From assembly GCA_944325215.1 (NCBI GenBank), contig CALUZC010000007.1, positions 1-64,000 on the forward strand: a stretch of 64,000 bases of DNA, given 5' to 3'. Source of the DNA: an uncultured Mucispirillum sp. (GTDB lineage Bacteria > Chrysiogenota > Deferribacteres > Deferribacterales > Mucispirillaceae). Each line of letters starts with the position of its first letter. Positions within the stretch are counted from its first letter, which is position 1. Positions 9,676-21,214 of the stretch are shown here, in pieces. A program made the position numbers and the translations under genes. Under the pieces are notes generated by a model, which worked only from the letters and a program-made list of their open reading frames with translations, was not told the origin of the DNA and made no database searches.

Positions 9676-10314
9676 ATGGCAAAGGGAATTATCGGTAAAA
9701 AAATCGGAATGACTCAAATATTCTCTGAGAACGGGGCGGTTATTCCGGTTACGGTTGTACAAGCAGGACCATGCGTAGTTGTACAGAAAAAAACCGTTGA
9801 ATCTGATGGCTACAACGCTATACAAATCGGGTTCGAAGAGATACTCTCAGAAAAGAAAGTTAATAAACCTATGGCTGGACATTTCAAAAAAGCAGATGTT
9901 AAGCCTATGAAATATCTTCGTGAAGTTCGCGTTGATGCTATTGATGACTATAACGTTGGTCAAACAATCAACAGCGAAATTTTCGCAGAAGGTGATTTAG
10001 TTGATATTCAAGGCGTTACAATCGGTAAAGGTTTTGCTGGTGGTATGAAACGCTGGAACTTCGCAGGTGGCCCTGGTGGTCACGGTTCAGGTTTTCACCG
10101 TAGACTTGGTTCTATAGGTATGAAAGAATGGCCTGCAGAAGTAAACAAAGGTAAAAAAATGGCTGGGCATTTAGGTGTGGAAACTGTTACAACTCAAAGA
10201 TTAAAAGTTGTAAAAGTAATGCCTGAAAAAAATGTTATACTTGTTAAAGGCTCTATTCCAGGGCATAAAAACGGTATAGTTTACATTAAAGCAACAGCTA
10301 AACCAAAAAGATAG
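9676..10314 (+). CDS. rplC: 50S ribosomal protein L3
   Basis: A 212-residue L3 (GIIGKKIGMTQIF N-terminus; central loop GGPGGHGSGFHRRLGSIG, the site of glutamine methylation in E. coli L3). Length and ends are normal. The next expected genes (rplD, rplW, rplB, rpsS...) are absent: a strong terminator follows within 20 bases, then an unrelated exported MORN-like protein. Confidence 0.97.
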   Translation: MAKGIIGKKIGMTQIFSENGAVIPVTVVQAGPCVVVQKKTVESDGYNAIQIGFEEILSEKKVNKPMAGHFKKADVKPMKYLREVRVDAIDDYNVGQTINSEIFAEGDLVDIQGVTIGKGFAGGMKRWNFAGGPGGHGSGFHRRLGSIGMKEWPAEVNKGKKMAGHLGVETVTTQRLKVVKVMPEKNVILVKGSIPGHKNGIVYIKATAKPKR

Positions 10315-10333
10315 TTTATAATAAGCTATATAT

Positions 10334-10369
10334 AAAGCCTCTCATAAATTTTTTTGAGAGGCTTTTTTA
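10334..10369 (+). terminator. Strong intrinsic terminator directly after rplC
   Basis: The arms AAAGCCTCTCA (10334-10344) and TGAGAGGCTTT (10355-10365) pair perfectly over 11 bp around an AT-rich loop, followed by a T-run. It ends the ribosomal transcript after L3. Confidence 0.9.
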
Positions 10370-10385
10370 TATGGAGGGGGAAATA

Positions 10386-10934
10386 ATGTCTAAATATCTA
10401 GTAATAATTTATGTAATAATAACATTTATACCATTTTATTTATATGCTCAAAATATTGAAATAAAATGTGATTTTAAAGATAATAATGTAGATACCACTA
10501 AACTTTATAGCACTGGGACTTATAATAAAAATATAAGTGGAATGTTATGTTATGAAAATATAACTGATGATGAAATGTATGGAAAACTTAATTTTAAATA
10601 TTATTTTCCACTTAAAAATGGTAAATTAAATGGCAGGGTGCTCACTTATATAAAATTTAGAAATAATGATAATTATTATGTAAACAGTCATAGTGAATAT
10701 AAAGACGGTGTAAAAAATGGAAAAGAATTTTTTTATGATTATCAGGGCAATATGAGAATTGATTCAGAATATAAAAATGGTCAACTTGATGGTGTTCTAA
10801 AAGAGTATAGTGATGGAGTATTAACTTTAAAAGCGGAGTATAAAAATGGTAAAGAACATGGTAAAACAATATATTATAATGAAGATGGTATAGAGAAAAT
10901 AGAATATTTTAATAATGGTGTAAAAGTAAAATAA
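10386..10934 (+). CDS. Exported MORN-repeat protein
   Basis: ATG 10386 is chosen over the upstream ATG 10371 because GGAGGGGG lies between them and the product then begins with a clean signal peptide (MSKYLVIIYVIITFIPFYLYA, cleavage after YLYA). The mature ~160 residues carry at least four copies of a Y-x-x-G-x-x-x-G-x-x-x-x-Y pattern (for example EYKNGQLDGVLKEYSDG and EYKNGKEHGKTIYYNEDG), typical of the MORN-like repeats of the YwqK family. Periplasmic or surface location is likely; the role is unknown, and such proteins often serve as binding scaffolds. The gene follows the rplC terminator and is probably transcribed separately. Confidence 0.75.
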   Translation: MSKYLVIIYVIITFIPFYLYAQNIEIKCDFKDNNVDTTKLYSTGTYNKNISGMLCYENITDDEMYGKLNFKYYFPLKNGKLNGRVLTYIKFRNNDNYYVNSHSEYKDGVKNGKEFFYDYQGNMRIDSEYKNGQLDGVLKEYSDGVLTLKAEYKNGKEHGKTIYYNEDGIEKIEYFNNGVKVK

Positions 10935-11190
10935 ATAATTTTCAAAAATAAAAACATTATAATGAAGATAGAAAGTATAACAGCCAATAAAAAGCAGGTA
11001 ATGTTACCTGCTAGTTAGTCTTCGCTTAAGAATATGAGTTACAAGCTCATAATATTAAAATGAATACTTAAACAAATATAAGTTAAATATTAATTAAAAA
11101 CTTAAATAAACATGGCAACCTCCCGTATATTTATTAATAGTACTATTATAATATTTTTTTCATAAAAATAATAAACTAGGGAGTAGAAAT
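10935..11190 (+). other. Intergenic region with a 9-bp palindrome
   Basis: No gene is seen. AGCAGGTAA at 10993-11001 and TTACCTGCT at 11004-11012 form a perfect palindrome with a two-base centre; there is no T-run, so it may be an operator or a weak terminator for the MORN gene. A weaker ATGAG/CTCAT hairpin lies at about 11034-11050. The rest is AT-rich leader to the LemA gene, whose ribosome binding site is GGGAG at ~11180. Confidence 0.4.
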
Positions 11191-11753
11191 ATGAGTCTTA
11201 CAGTAATAATTGTGCTTGCAGTTATAATTTTATTTATAATAATATGTTTCATATTACAATAAGATGGTAAATTTAAGAAAAAGGGCTTTGGAAGCTAAAT
11301 CTGGCATTGATGTGCAGCTTAAAAAAACATTTTGATTTAATTCCAAATCTTGTATCTACTGTGCAAGAATATATGAAATATGAAAAAGATACATTAAACC
11401 AGTTAACAGAATTACGTACTCAAGCTTTAAAAGGTAATATAAGCCATGATGAGCTTATGGGCTTATCAGAAAAAGCAGAGAGTATGTTAAAATCTATTAT
11501 GGTATCTGTTGAAAACTACCCAGAATTAAAAGCAAGTGCTAATATGGAGCTTTTACAACGGTCATTAAATGAAGTAGAAGACCAGATTGCAGCAAGCAGA
11601 AGAGCATATAATATTGCAGTTAGAGAATTAAATAACGCTGTTAATATGATACCTACAAATATTTTTGCTTCAATGCTTAATATAAAACGTGGAGAGTTTA
11701 TAGAAATAAAAGAGCAGGAAAAAGAAAACGTAAACGTTTTTAGAGCTTTTTAA
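11191..11753 (+). pseudogene. lemA: LemA family protein, broken by two frameshifts
   Basis: ATG 11191 (GGGAG upstream) gives an N-terminal membrane anchor (MSLTVIIVLAVIILFIIICF) and stops at 11260-11262. The next segment, YNKMVNLRKRALEAKSGIDV, lies in the frame starting at 11255; then QLKK joins HFDLIPNLV in a third frame at an A7 run (11321-11327). The final frame continues to 11753 with the LemA hallmarks DLIPNLVSTVQEYM, YPELKAS and NNAVNMIPTNIFAS. Reassembled, it is a normal LemA protein of ~185 residues. Two single-base indels in low-complexity sequence suggest a decaying gene or sequencing errors. An ATG at 11307 could start a truncated product lacking the anchor. Confidence 0.85.
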
Positions 11754-11770
11754 AAAGTAGATAATATAAA

Positions 11771-11800
11771 AACCTGTGTAAGATACTACCCACAGGTTTA
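11771..11800 (+). terminator. Terminator-like hairpin after the LemA gene
   Basis: AACCTGTG (11771-11778) pairs with CACAGGTT (11791-11798) around a 12-base loop; the tail TTATTAC is only weakly T-rich. About 250 bases of AT-rich sequence without a gene follow before the chemoreceptor, with a possible promoter around TTGACTATT at ~11946. Confidence 0.55.
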
Positions 11801-12049
11801 TTACATAAAAATTCTTAATATTAAATAAATAATCAGCTAAAACTTTTTACTTAATATTATTATATATAACAATAGATTTTAAGCAAAATATTTATAACAA
11901 ATCTTATGTAAATTAAAAAAATATGGGGAAAAAAAGAAATAGAACTTGACTATTATTTATATATTATTGATAATGGTCAGGATAGTATAAATAAAAAGTC
12001 CACTTTTATAGTATTTTATCTAAATTTGATGGGTGGGGGAGATAGTATT

Positions 12050-13954
12050 ATGGCTTTAAAAAAGACACTTTCCATACGTGCAAGAATAACATTAATTTTA
12101 ATTACTAGCTTTGCTGTAGGTCTTACAGCAGTAATTTTTATAACATTAGGTATTAATAATAAATATTTTAAACAATATGTCTATGACCATCTTAATTTAA
12201 CAGTAAGCGAATTAAAAAATATAACATCCACCACAATTAATAATCATAAAAGTGATATTTCTGATATTGCATCAGTATTATTATTTGATAATACATCTGA
12301 TGTTTTAAATATTCAAAACACCGTAAATAAGCTCTATGACAAATACCAAGGCACTGCTTATTCTGTTGGTGTATTTTTTAGCGATAATAACTTTTACTTA
12401 GATACTATTTCAAAAAATACATATAAAATTTATAATACAGATATATATAATAAAACCATTAATTCAAATAATGTAAACGTATCTGATATTTTAATTGATA
12501 ATGCTACAAATAGACCATATTTAATGTATACCGCACCAATTAGAACAAAAGACAATATTAAAGGTGTGTTAGCAATAAGCATTTATACTGATAGTATGGT
12601 AGACTATATTGATAATACCTTTATTGGAGATATAGTAAAAGGCAAATACTATGTTGTAAATAAAAGCGGTCAAATACTTATTGATACAGATAGAACTTTA
12701 AATAAAAAAATTACTGATATTTATCCAAAACTTTCAAATTTTTTAAACAAACTTACAGAATCTGAAAGCCATATTGAATATAAGTCTAGATATACAAATA
12801 TTGCCCAAAGTACGCAAATTGAAGGTACAAATTTTACTATTATTTTTATCATAGGTAAAACAATTTTTCTAAAAAGAATAAATACTGCCATATATGCTGC
12901 AATTGCTGGGCTTATTATCTTAACAGGTATAATGGTAATAGTTACTTTATTTACTACTAACAGAATTTTTGTTGATTTGAAAAAGATAAATAATGCCATT
13001 AACAGTGCAAGCATGCATAATGATTTAAGCCTTTTTATAGATTATAATAAACGTAACGAATTAAAAGATGTATCTGATAGTATAAATACTTTTATAACCA
13101 ATGTACGAAATACCGTATCAGAAGTGCATACTTTAACTGATGAAGTGTCAGAACAAAGTATAGAACTAAATAATACTATGAGAGAACTTACAGAAATGTT
13201 TAAAAAACAAATGGGGCATATTAATAATATTGTAGATGAAATGGGGATTGCAAATGCATCCTCTTCTGATATTGTAAATATTATGAGTGAAAATATGAAA
13301 CTTTTAGGCATAACTGTAAGAAAAACAAATGAGGAAAAATCATTAATTAATACTGTTAATGATAATATGGTAGAAATACGTGAAAATACATCGTTACTTT
13401 CTGATAATGTATTAACTCTTTCAGAACAATCAAAAAATATTGGAAATATTTTAAATGTTATTAATGATATTGCTAAAAAAACAAATCTTCTGGCCTTAAA
13501 TGCATCAATAGAAGCAGCAAGAGCAGGCGATTCTGGTAAAGGGTTTGCAGTGGTTGCAGATGAAGTTAGAAACTTAGCTGAAAGAACAAAAAATGCTACA
13601 GAAGAAATAGAAAAAATTATTTTATCTTTGCAAAATGAAGCATCTTCAGCTTCTCAAGAGATGGATAAAGCTTCAGAAGCCGTAAATTTTGGGCTTGATA
13701 ATCTTGGGAAAGTAGCAGGTGAAATTGATGAGACTATTAGCGGTATTAATGGGATGTATCAAAGTATAAGCCCTAGTGCAAAAGATTTAGTGGAACAGCA
13801 AAAGCAAATTAAATATATTACTGAAAATTCATACAGCATATTGCAAGGTATAGAAGAAAGTAATAGAGCTATTGAAGAAATAGATAAAACTGTTAGTAAT
13901 ATGACAACTCGTGCATTAAAATTAAAACAATCTGTAGACCAATTTAAAATATAA
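12050..13954 (+). CDS. Methyl-accepting chemotaxis protein with periplasmic Cache-type sensor
   Basis: ATG 12050 is preferred over 12026 because GGGGGAG lies between them and the protein then begins directly with the charged tail and first membrane helix. 634 residues: helix 1 (~12-35), a ~230-residue periplasmic domain with Cache-like features ([22 protein letters not shown]), helix 2 (~275-300), a HAMP-like region, then a long coiled-coil signalling domain. The hairpin tip reads [21 protein letters not shown], differing from the consensus DIA-Q-TN by a Lys. No C-terminal NWxxF tether for CheR/CheB. It feeds CheA/CheW; the ligand is unknown. Seventeen bases before a second receptor gene. Confidence 0.9.
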   Translation: MALKKTLSIRARITLILITSFAVGLTAVIFITLGINNKYFKQYVYDHLNLTVSELKNITSTTINNHKSDISDIASVLLFDNTSDVLNIQNTVNKLYDKYQGTAYSVGVFFSDNNFYLDTISKNTYKIYNTDIYNKTINSNNVNVSDILIDNATNRPYLMYTAPIRTKDNIKGVLAISIYTDSMVDYIDNTFIGDIVKGKYYVVNKSGQILIDTDRTLNKKITDIYPKLSNFLNKLTESESHIEYKSRYTNIAQSTQIEGTNFTIIFIIGKTIFLKRINTAIYAAIAGLIILTGIMVIVTLFTTNRIFVDLKKINNAINSASMHNDLSLFIDYNKRNELKDVSDSINTFITNVRNTVSEVHTLTDEVSEQSIELNNTMRELTEMFKKQMGHINNIVDEMGIANASSSDIVNIMSENMKLLGITVRKTNEEKSLINTVNDNMVEIRENTSLLSDNVLTLSEQSKNIGNILNVINDIAKKTNLLALNASIEAARAGDSGKGFAVVADEVRNLAERTKNATEEIEKIILSLQNEASSASQEMDKASEAVNFGLDNLGKVAGEIDETISGINGMYQSISPSAKDLVEQQKQIKYITENSYSILQGIEESNRAIEEIDKTVSNMTTRALKLKQSVDQFKI

Positions 13955-13964
13955 TTAGAGGTAA

Positions 13965-15896
<1,932 letters not shown>

Positions 15897-15941
15897 TTTT
15901 AATTATAATATAGCATTATCTATAAGATAGATAATAATTTT

Positions 15942-15974
15942 AGCCTGTGAGATATATTCCCACAGGCTTTTTTT
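15942..15974 (+). terminator. Terminator after the chemoreceptor pair
   Basis: AGCCTGTG (15942-15949) and CACAGGCT (15961-15968) form an 8-bp stem followed by seven T. It faces the convergent phage-like gene whose stop lies in the T-run. Confidence 0.85.
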
Positions 15975-16308
15975 AAAATATACTGGAGAATATGCCTTTT
16001 GTTGCTGTATTCATTAAATCACCTGCAATACCTTTATCATCTTCACCATAACCTATGCTTAAAAGCTTCATTTGGTCATTCCAGTAGTTATCTTCTGCCT
16101 GAGCCATAGCAGAGCCCATTGCTTTTGAGGTAACAGATGAATTAACTATGCCGCGACTGGCAAGGTTATTTAATGCTGTGCCACTTAAGTTTTCAAAATC
16201 TGCCATTCTAGTGTCACGGTCTGCTACTTTATCATACTGCTGCCTTTGTTTATTTTCAGCAGTATTTTCTCCAAATAATAGTTTATTTAATCCATCAAAA
16301 AATCCCAT
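15973..16308 (-). CDS. Small phage virion/ejection-like protein
   Basis: A 111-residue protein starting MGFFDGLNKLLFG, rich in Ala, Asn, Gln and Met, with helical stretches (ASRGIVNSSVTSKAMGSAMAQ) and a hydrophobic C-terminal end. No family can be named with confidence. Similar short Ala/Gln-rich proteins follow the tail-hub gene in podoviruses and act as internal or ejection proteins, and this gene sits exactly there, 13 bases after the tail gene with GGAGG before its ATG. Function is therefore inferred from position. Confidence 0.55.
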   Translation of the reverse strand: MGFFDGLNKLLFGENTAENKQRQQYDKVADRDTRMADFENLSGTALNNLASRGIVNSSVTSKAMGSAMAQAEDNYWNDQMKLLSIGYGEDDKGIAGDLMNTATKGIFSSIF

Positions 16309-16321
16309 TTATTTCCTCCAT

Positions 16322-18463
16322 TTATTTCCCTATGGTTGAATATTCTATGAATATATTATCAATAAAAAAATCACCATTATGGGTTATATCTATTTGAATT
16401 TTATTGACTTTTTTTGTTATAAAATATTTGTGTTTAGTTTGACCTGATTTTAATATTAAATTATAGCTCATATTATTAAGCAAGAGAGTAAAATTTTTAT
16501 CCTCACTTAGCACAGGGGTATATACTGTTATGGCTTTTATAACCATATTTAAATTACTTTTTACTTCCTTATAAACCACATTAATAGTATCTAATTTATT
16601 TTTATTTTCAATGTGCAGTTTACCACTGTTATCAAGAGCATAAGTTATATAATTACCATTATAAATCTCTAATATTTGTTTATAGTTTGTTTTATTATTT
16701 AATGTATAGATTGAATAGCCGCCTAAAGTATTAGAATATTCAAAAATATAATCATTATGGGTAAACATTAATGTATTTCTATTATTAATAAGGCATATAT
16801 CTACCACATTTTTATCTTTTATAATCTTTTGATAATCTGATAAGAAAAAATCACCATAATATTCTGTGGCACTAATTTTTTTTATACCTGAAGCTGCTCC
16901 AAAAATAATAGATGAACCATAAGTTATTGCCCTGCTTGTAACTTTATCTACTTCACCTAGTTTTGAAACAATCCAGTTTGGGTAACTGCCTGCAAGACGG
17001 TATATATTGCCGTTATCTTTAAATATAATAATACTGTCTAATACTACAACGGCATAAGTTATTCTTCCACCATCTTTATATCCAATTTCTACAAACAATG
17101 CATCTAAATCTGTGCCCCAAGCCCAGTTATAAAAATCACCAATTCCACTGAAATATAAAGATGAACCCTGCGGCACTACAAGCCTGCCGTTTTGAATTAA
17201 AAGGCATGGTATATTTTCCATTTCAGGTGAAACATCTACATAAAATATACCGTTATAGTTTGCCACATAAAGTCTGTTATTGTTTATTGTTATAGTAGAT
17301 GATGAAGCATTATTTTCTGGTGGGTTTATATAATCTAGAAGCACCAGTTTATTTTGTGAGTATTCATATATCATAACTGTTTTTGAAGCATTAATATGCT
17401 TTGCAGTTGCTGAAAAATAGCAAAGTAAAGCACCATTTACATAAAATACATTTTGTAAAAAAATGGTATTAATAAAATCTATAAATAATGTGGCGGATAT
17501 ACTAAATGATGAGCCGTTAAAATAAAGCTTATAAAGTGATGATTTTACTTGTGCCATAGATGAGTCTGTTTCATTAATAAGCAAAAATATTTCATTATTA
17601 AAAACTCTAATATATTTCTGCCCATATGTTCCAAGCCCCTTATTACAATAAACCGGATACCTTTTAATACTTTTATTTAAAGTATTAAATGCAGCTACTT
17701 CATATGTAGTATTATTGGTAAGGTTTAAAAGCTCATTTCCATAAGCTGCTGTAAAACGTGTGTTAAAGTTTTGGGCAGAAATATCGGCATACATTATAAT
17801 TTCATCGTTTGATATAATGTATATATTTCTATAATCTCCAGCAAATAATGTATTATTGCACACATAAAAATCAAGAGTTGTTAAGTTTGCATCTATAATT
17901 TTTACATTGCTTGAGCCTTCCACCATATATCCAACACCTCTACTGTCTGAAAAATAAAGGCGTGAGCTAAAATACATAAGCGAGTTTGCAGGAGTAAAAT
18001 CACTTTGACGAGGAGATAACCTTTGCCATGAAAAAGGTGCTAATGAATACGTTATTTTATTAATAGAGCCGTCATTTTTTAAATGATAAATATTATATGT
18101 GCTTGCAATAAAAATTCCGTCTTGGTTACTTATAATATCACATGGTACAGCATTATTTTCAATATTATATCTTTTATTGTTAGTAATATCATAAACCCCA
18201 CCGTTGTAGGTTGCAAAAAGGCATTGTTTTCCATTATAATGAACATTATAAAGCCTTGAGAAAACCATGTTTTTAAAATATTCCATAGTATCAAACAAAT
18301 ATGAACCAGAAAAAGAGTTTATATCTTCATTATAAATGACACCTGAAATATGGCACGCCTGATTATCCTTTATATATTCGCCACTTATAGTATTGCACAT
18401 TCCACTAATGGGTTTATAAAGTTTAGCTACTGAATTTTTTGAAGTATATGATGATTTTTTCAT
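16322..18463 (-). CDS. Podovirus-type tail hub/nozzle protein
   Basis: A 713-residue protein made of many short beta-strand repeats, as in propeller-like tail nozzle proteins (T7 gp12, P22 gp10). The most telling stretch is RLVVPQGSSLYFSGIGDFYNW, split here as RLVVPQGSS and SGIGDFYNWAW, the 'RL..S..GD..NF' block that nozzle proteins share; the following domain (YAVVVLDSIIIFKDNGNIYRL, then GSSIIFGAASGIKKI) also fits. No signal peptide. It overlaps the adaptor gene by four bases (ATGA), so the two are translationally coupled. No capsid, portal, terminase or integrase gene is adjacent. Assignment rests on pattern, size and gene order, not a search. Confidence 0.6.
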   Translation of the reverse strand: MKKSSYTSKNSVAKLYKPISGMCNTISGEYIKDNQACHISGVIYNEDINSFSGSYLFDTMEYFKNMVFSRLYNVHYNGKQCLFATYNGGVYDITNNKRYNIENNAVPCDIISNQDGIFIASTYNIYHLKNDGSINKITYSLAPFSWQRLSPRQSDFTPANSLMYFSSRLYFSDSRGVGYMVEGSSNVKIIDANLTTLDFYVCNNTLFAGDYRNIYIISNDEIIMYADISAQNFNTRFTAAYGNELLNLTNNTTYEVAAFNTLNKSIKRYPVYCNKGLGTYGQKYIRVFNNEIFLLINETDSSMAQVKSSLYKLYFNGSSFSISATLFIDFINTIFLQNVFYVNGALLCYFSATAKHINASKTVMIYEYSQNKLVLLDYINPPENNASSSTITINNNRLYVANYNGIFYVDVSPEMENIPCLLIQNGRLVVPQGSSLYFSGIGDFYNWAWGTDLDALFVEIGYKDGGRITYAVVVLDSIIIFKDNGNIYRLAGSYPNWIVSKLGEVDKVTSRAITYGSSIIFGAASGIKKISATEYYGDFFLSDYQKIIKDKNVVDICLINNRNTLMFTHNDYIFEYSNTLGGYSIYTLNNKTNYKQILEIYNGNYITYALDNSGKLHIENKNKLDTINVVYKEVKSNLNMVIKAITVYTPVLSEDKNFTLLLNNMSYNLILKSGQTKHKYFITKKVNKIQIDITHNGDFFIDNIFIEYSTIGK

Positions 18464-19017
18464 AATGCAAACCTGTTATCCCTTTGTAATGGATATGAGC
18501 CATATTTTGAAAGGGTAGTTTTTATAATCATATTTGAAAGCTGCAACAATTCCTTTTCTTCTTTATCCATATTAAATTCAAGGCGAGATAAGGCTTTTAT
18601 AACAGTATATAAGTATAGATAGTCTATATATGATGATGGCAGGTTTATTTCATCATCAACCCCATATCTATCAAATTCTTTTATATAATAAATATCTGCA
18701 TTATGATTTGGCAGCACAATACTATTGTTAAGTATAAAGTAGCCAAAGTTATTATCATATTCATTTTTTAAAGGTATTATCATATTATCAATTATAATCT
18801 TATGTATCTCTAGTAAATCATCAGGCACAGGGCATGTATTTAATGGGGAGTGTAAAAGAGTAATATTAAATTTTACCCTGTTTGATAGTAAAATCATTTC
18901 AAGACTTGAAAGTCCATTATGGATATATGATAAAAGCTCATCGTCACTAAATTCAAGTGCTGATGTATCATTTATTTTAATTCTAATTTTTTCTATTAAA
19001 TTATTTATTGTTTTCAT
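18460..19017 (-). CDS. Podovirus-type head-tail adaptor protein
   Basis: A 185-residue, mainly helical protein starting MKTINNLIEKIRIKINDTSA, then FSDDELLSYIHNGLSSLEMI, a beta-rich centre (PVPDDLLEIHKIIIDNMIIPL) and a helical end (PSSYIDYLYLYTVIKALSRL). This matches the layout of gp4 of P22 and gp11 of T7: a DNA-end-facing helical bundle with 'D..LL.Y.N.A...' near the N-terminus. These adaptors join the portal to the tail. It is the first gene of a three-gene minus-strand module and diverges from ispG across 207 bases. Cytoplasmic, no membrane segments. Confidence 0.6.
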   Translation of the reverse strand: MKTINNLIEKIRIKINDTSALEFSDDELLSYIHNGLSSLEMILLSNRVKFNITLLHSPLNTCPVPDDLLEIHKIIIDNMIIPLKNEYDNNFGYFILNNSIVLPNHNADIYYIKEFDRYGVDDEINLPSSYIDYLYLYTVIKALSRLEFNMDKEEKELLQLSNMIIKTTLSKYGSYPLQRDNRFAL

Positions 19018-19224
19018 AATATTCTCCGTTTTTATTTATATTATTTATAAATTATTAGCCTGTGTCCGTTATGTCTTTTATGTCATAAAATATATATGTT
19101 TAGTTATAAAGGTATAATAATGCTTATATTTATAAAGATATTTAAAATAATCAGTTGATTTTATTACTTTTTATATGCTAAAGTATGGAAAATATTTTTT
19201 AAAATGATTTAGGTATAAATATTA

Positions 19225-20271
19225 ATGAAAAGCAGAGTGATAAAAGTAGGCAGTTTATCTTTAGGTGGTGATAATCCTATATATATCCAGTCTATGACAA
19301 ATACTGATACTAGAGATGTGGAAAAAACAGTAGAGCAGATTTTAGCTTTAGAAAAAGCAGGCTGTGAGATTATTCGCTGTGCTGTTTTAGATAGCAGTGC
19401 AGCTGCTGCATTAAAAGATATAAAAGATAAAATACATATTCCATTAATAGCAGATATTCATTTTGATTATAAGCTTGCTATTAAATCAATAGAATCAGGT
19501 GCAGACTGCATAAGAATTAACCCGGGTAACCTTGGTGGCTATGAAAAATTAAAAATAGTAACAGATGCATGTAAATCAGCAGGGGCTGCCATTAGAGTAG
19601 GGGTTAATTCTGGCTCACTGGAAAAAGATTTGCTTGAAAAATATGGGGTGTGTGCAGAGTCTATTGTAGAATCTGCCTTAAGAAATATTAGATATTTATA
19701 CGATTTAAATTTTGATAATTTTAAAGTATCATTAAAATCAAGCTCTGTTCCTATTACTATAAAAGCATATCAGCTTTTTGCAGAAAAGGATAATTCTCCA
19801 CTACATGTAGGTGTTACAGAATCTGGCACTATATTTTCCGGCACTATAAAATCAGCTGTTGGCATTGGTGCAGTTTTAGCTTCAGGCATAGGCGATACTT
19901 TACGTGTGTCTTTAACTGGTGATGTACTTGATGAAGTAAAGGTGGGCTGGCAAATATTATCTTCTCTTGATTTAAGAAGAAAAGGTCCAGAAATTATATC
20001 ATGCCCAACTTGTGGCAGAACTGAAATCAATTTAATTGAGCTTGCAAATACTGTAGAAAATATGCTGCAAACTTCTAATAAAATTATAAGTGTTGCCGTT
20101 ATGGGCTGTGCTGTAAATGGTCCTGGTGAAGCTAGAGAAGCAGATTATGGTATAGCAGGCGGCATAAAGCAGGGGCTTATCTTTAAAAAGGGGCAGATAA
20201 TAAAAAAAGTAGATGAAGAAAAGCTAATAGATGAATTTGCAAAAATATTACAAAATGATGGTGTAATATAA
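19225..20271 (+). CDS. ispG: 4-hydroxy-3-methylbut-2-enyl-diphosphate synthase
   Basis: A 348-residue IspG (GcpE) of the short bacterial type. The TIM-barrel start is intact (NPIYIQSMTNTDT, PLIADIHFDY, CIRINPGN) and the iron-sulfur domain has its three cluster cysteines, C260 and C263 in SCPTCGR and C295 in GCAVNGPGEA, plus the usual glutamate. It performs the penultimate step of the MEP isoprenoid pathway, reducing MEcPP to HMBPP. The ATG lacks a strong Shine-Dalgarno sequence. It ends three bases before a metal-binding lipoprotein gene, so the transporter is likely expressed with it. Confidence 0.96.
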   Translation: MKSRVIKVGSLSLGGDNPIYIQSMTNTDTRDVEKTVEQILALEKAGCEIIRCAVLDSSAAAALKDIKDKIHIPLIADIHFDYKLAIKSIESGADCIRINPGNLGGYEKLKIVTDACKSAGAAIRVGVNSGSLEKDLLEKYGVCAESIVESALRNIRYLYDLNFDNFKVSLKSSSVPITIKAYQLFAEKDNSPLHVGVTESGTIFSGTIKSAVGIGAVLASGIGDTLRVSLTGDVLDEVKVGWQILSSLDLRRKGPEIISCPTCGRTEINLIELANTVENMLQTSNKIISVAVMGCAVNGPGEAREADYGIAGGIKQGLIFKKGQIIKKVDEEKLIDEFAKILQNDGVI

Positions 20272-20274
20272 ATT

Positions 20275-21177
20275 ATGAAAAAGTTATATGTATTATCTAT
20301 AATAATATTAGTTATTGTAACAGCAGCAGGCTGTAAAGTGAAAAGTTTTGAACAAAAAGACAGGTCTATAATTATTTGTTCCAATGAAATTATTGATGAT
20401 TTAGTAAACACTATTGGTGGAGATTTTATTAAGACTAATATTGCCATTAGAAAAGGTAATGACCCACACTCATATACAGCTACAGAACGCGATATTATTA
20501 GTATAACAGATTCTTCCCTTATTATATATAACGGTGGTGGTTTAGAGGGCAGGCTTGAATGGGCTTTAGGTAAAATTGGTAATATTACACCTGCTATATC
20601 TATTATGAAAAATATTCCTGAAGAAAAATTTATATATAAAGATGATGTGCTAAATCCGCATATTTGGCATGATGCAATGTTGTGGAAAAGTGTAGCTATA
20701 TTTATTGCTGATAATCTTGCTACAATGAATGAAGAAAATCACCAAATATATTACCAAAATGAAGAAATCGTGCTATATACATTAGAAAAATTAGATAAAT
20801 ATATAAAAGAACAGGTAGCACTTATTCCTGCTGAAAAACGTATATTAGTTACTGAGCATGATGCATTTGCCTATTTTGGCAGAGCATATGGCTTTGAAAC
20901 ATTATCTATGCAGGGGGTAAGCACATATTCGGAAGTATCTTCAATTGATATAAATAATTTAGCAGATATTTTAATAGAAAAAAATGTGGATACTATCTTT
21001 TTAGAAGCCACTGTGCCAGATAGAAATATTAGGCTTTTACAAGCTACATTAAAAGCCCAAGGTCACTCTGTTAAAATTGGCGGCATATTATATTCAGATA
21101 CTTTAGGGAATAATAATACATACGATAAAATGATGCGTCATAATATTGATACAATAGTTAAAGCGTTATCAAAATAA
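20275..21177 (+). CDS. Metal ABC transporter substrate-binding lipoprotein
   Basis: A 300-residue cluster A-I (TroA/ZnuA/MntC type) binding protein. A lipoprotein signal ends at VTAAGC (Cys20), so it is anchored in the membrane facing the periplasm. Metal ligands can be seen in order: His in DPHSYT, His in NPHIWHD, Glu/His in VTEHDAFAYFG and Asp in YSDTLG. The backbone helix and the second lobe are complete. Manganese, zinc or iron is likely; the ligand set alone does not decide. It is followed by the ATPase and two permease genes. Confidence 0.9.
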   Translation: MKKLYVLSIIILVIVTAAGCKVKSFEQKDRSIIICSNEIIDDLVNTIGGDFIKTNIAIRKGNDPHSYTATERDIISITDSSLIIYNGGGLEGRLEWALGKIGNITPAISIMKNIPEEKFIYKDDVLNPHIWHDAMLWKSVAIFIADNLATMNEENHQIYYQNEEIVLYTLEKLDKYIKEQVALIPAEKRILVTEHDAFAYFGRAYGFETLSMQGVSTYSEVSSIDINNLADILIEKNVDTIFLEATVPDRNIRLLQATLKAQGHSVKIGGILYSDTLGNNNTYDKMMRHNIDTIVKALSK

Positions 21178-21214
21178 TTAATAAATTATCTAAAATAATA
21201 TATGGAATAGGCAA

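Noticed and set aside
15973-19017. Intact prophage at the neck module
   Set aside because: The flanks are chemoreceptor and ispG genes; no integrase, repressor, capsid or terminase genes and no attachment repeats were seen.
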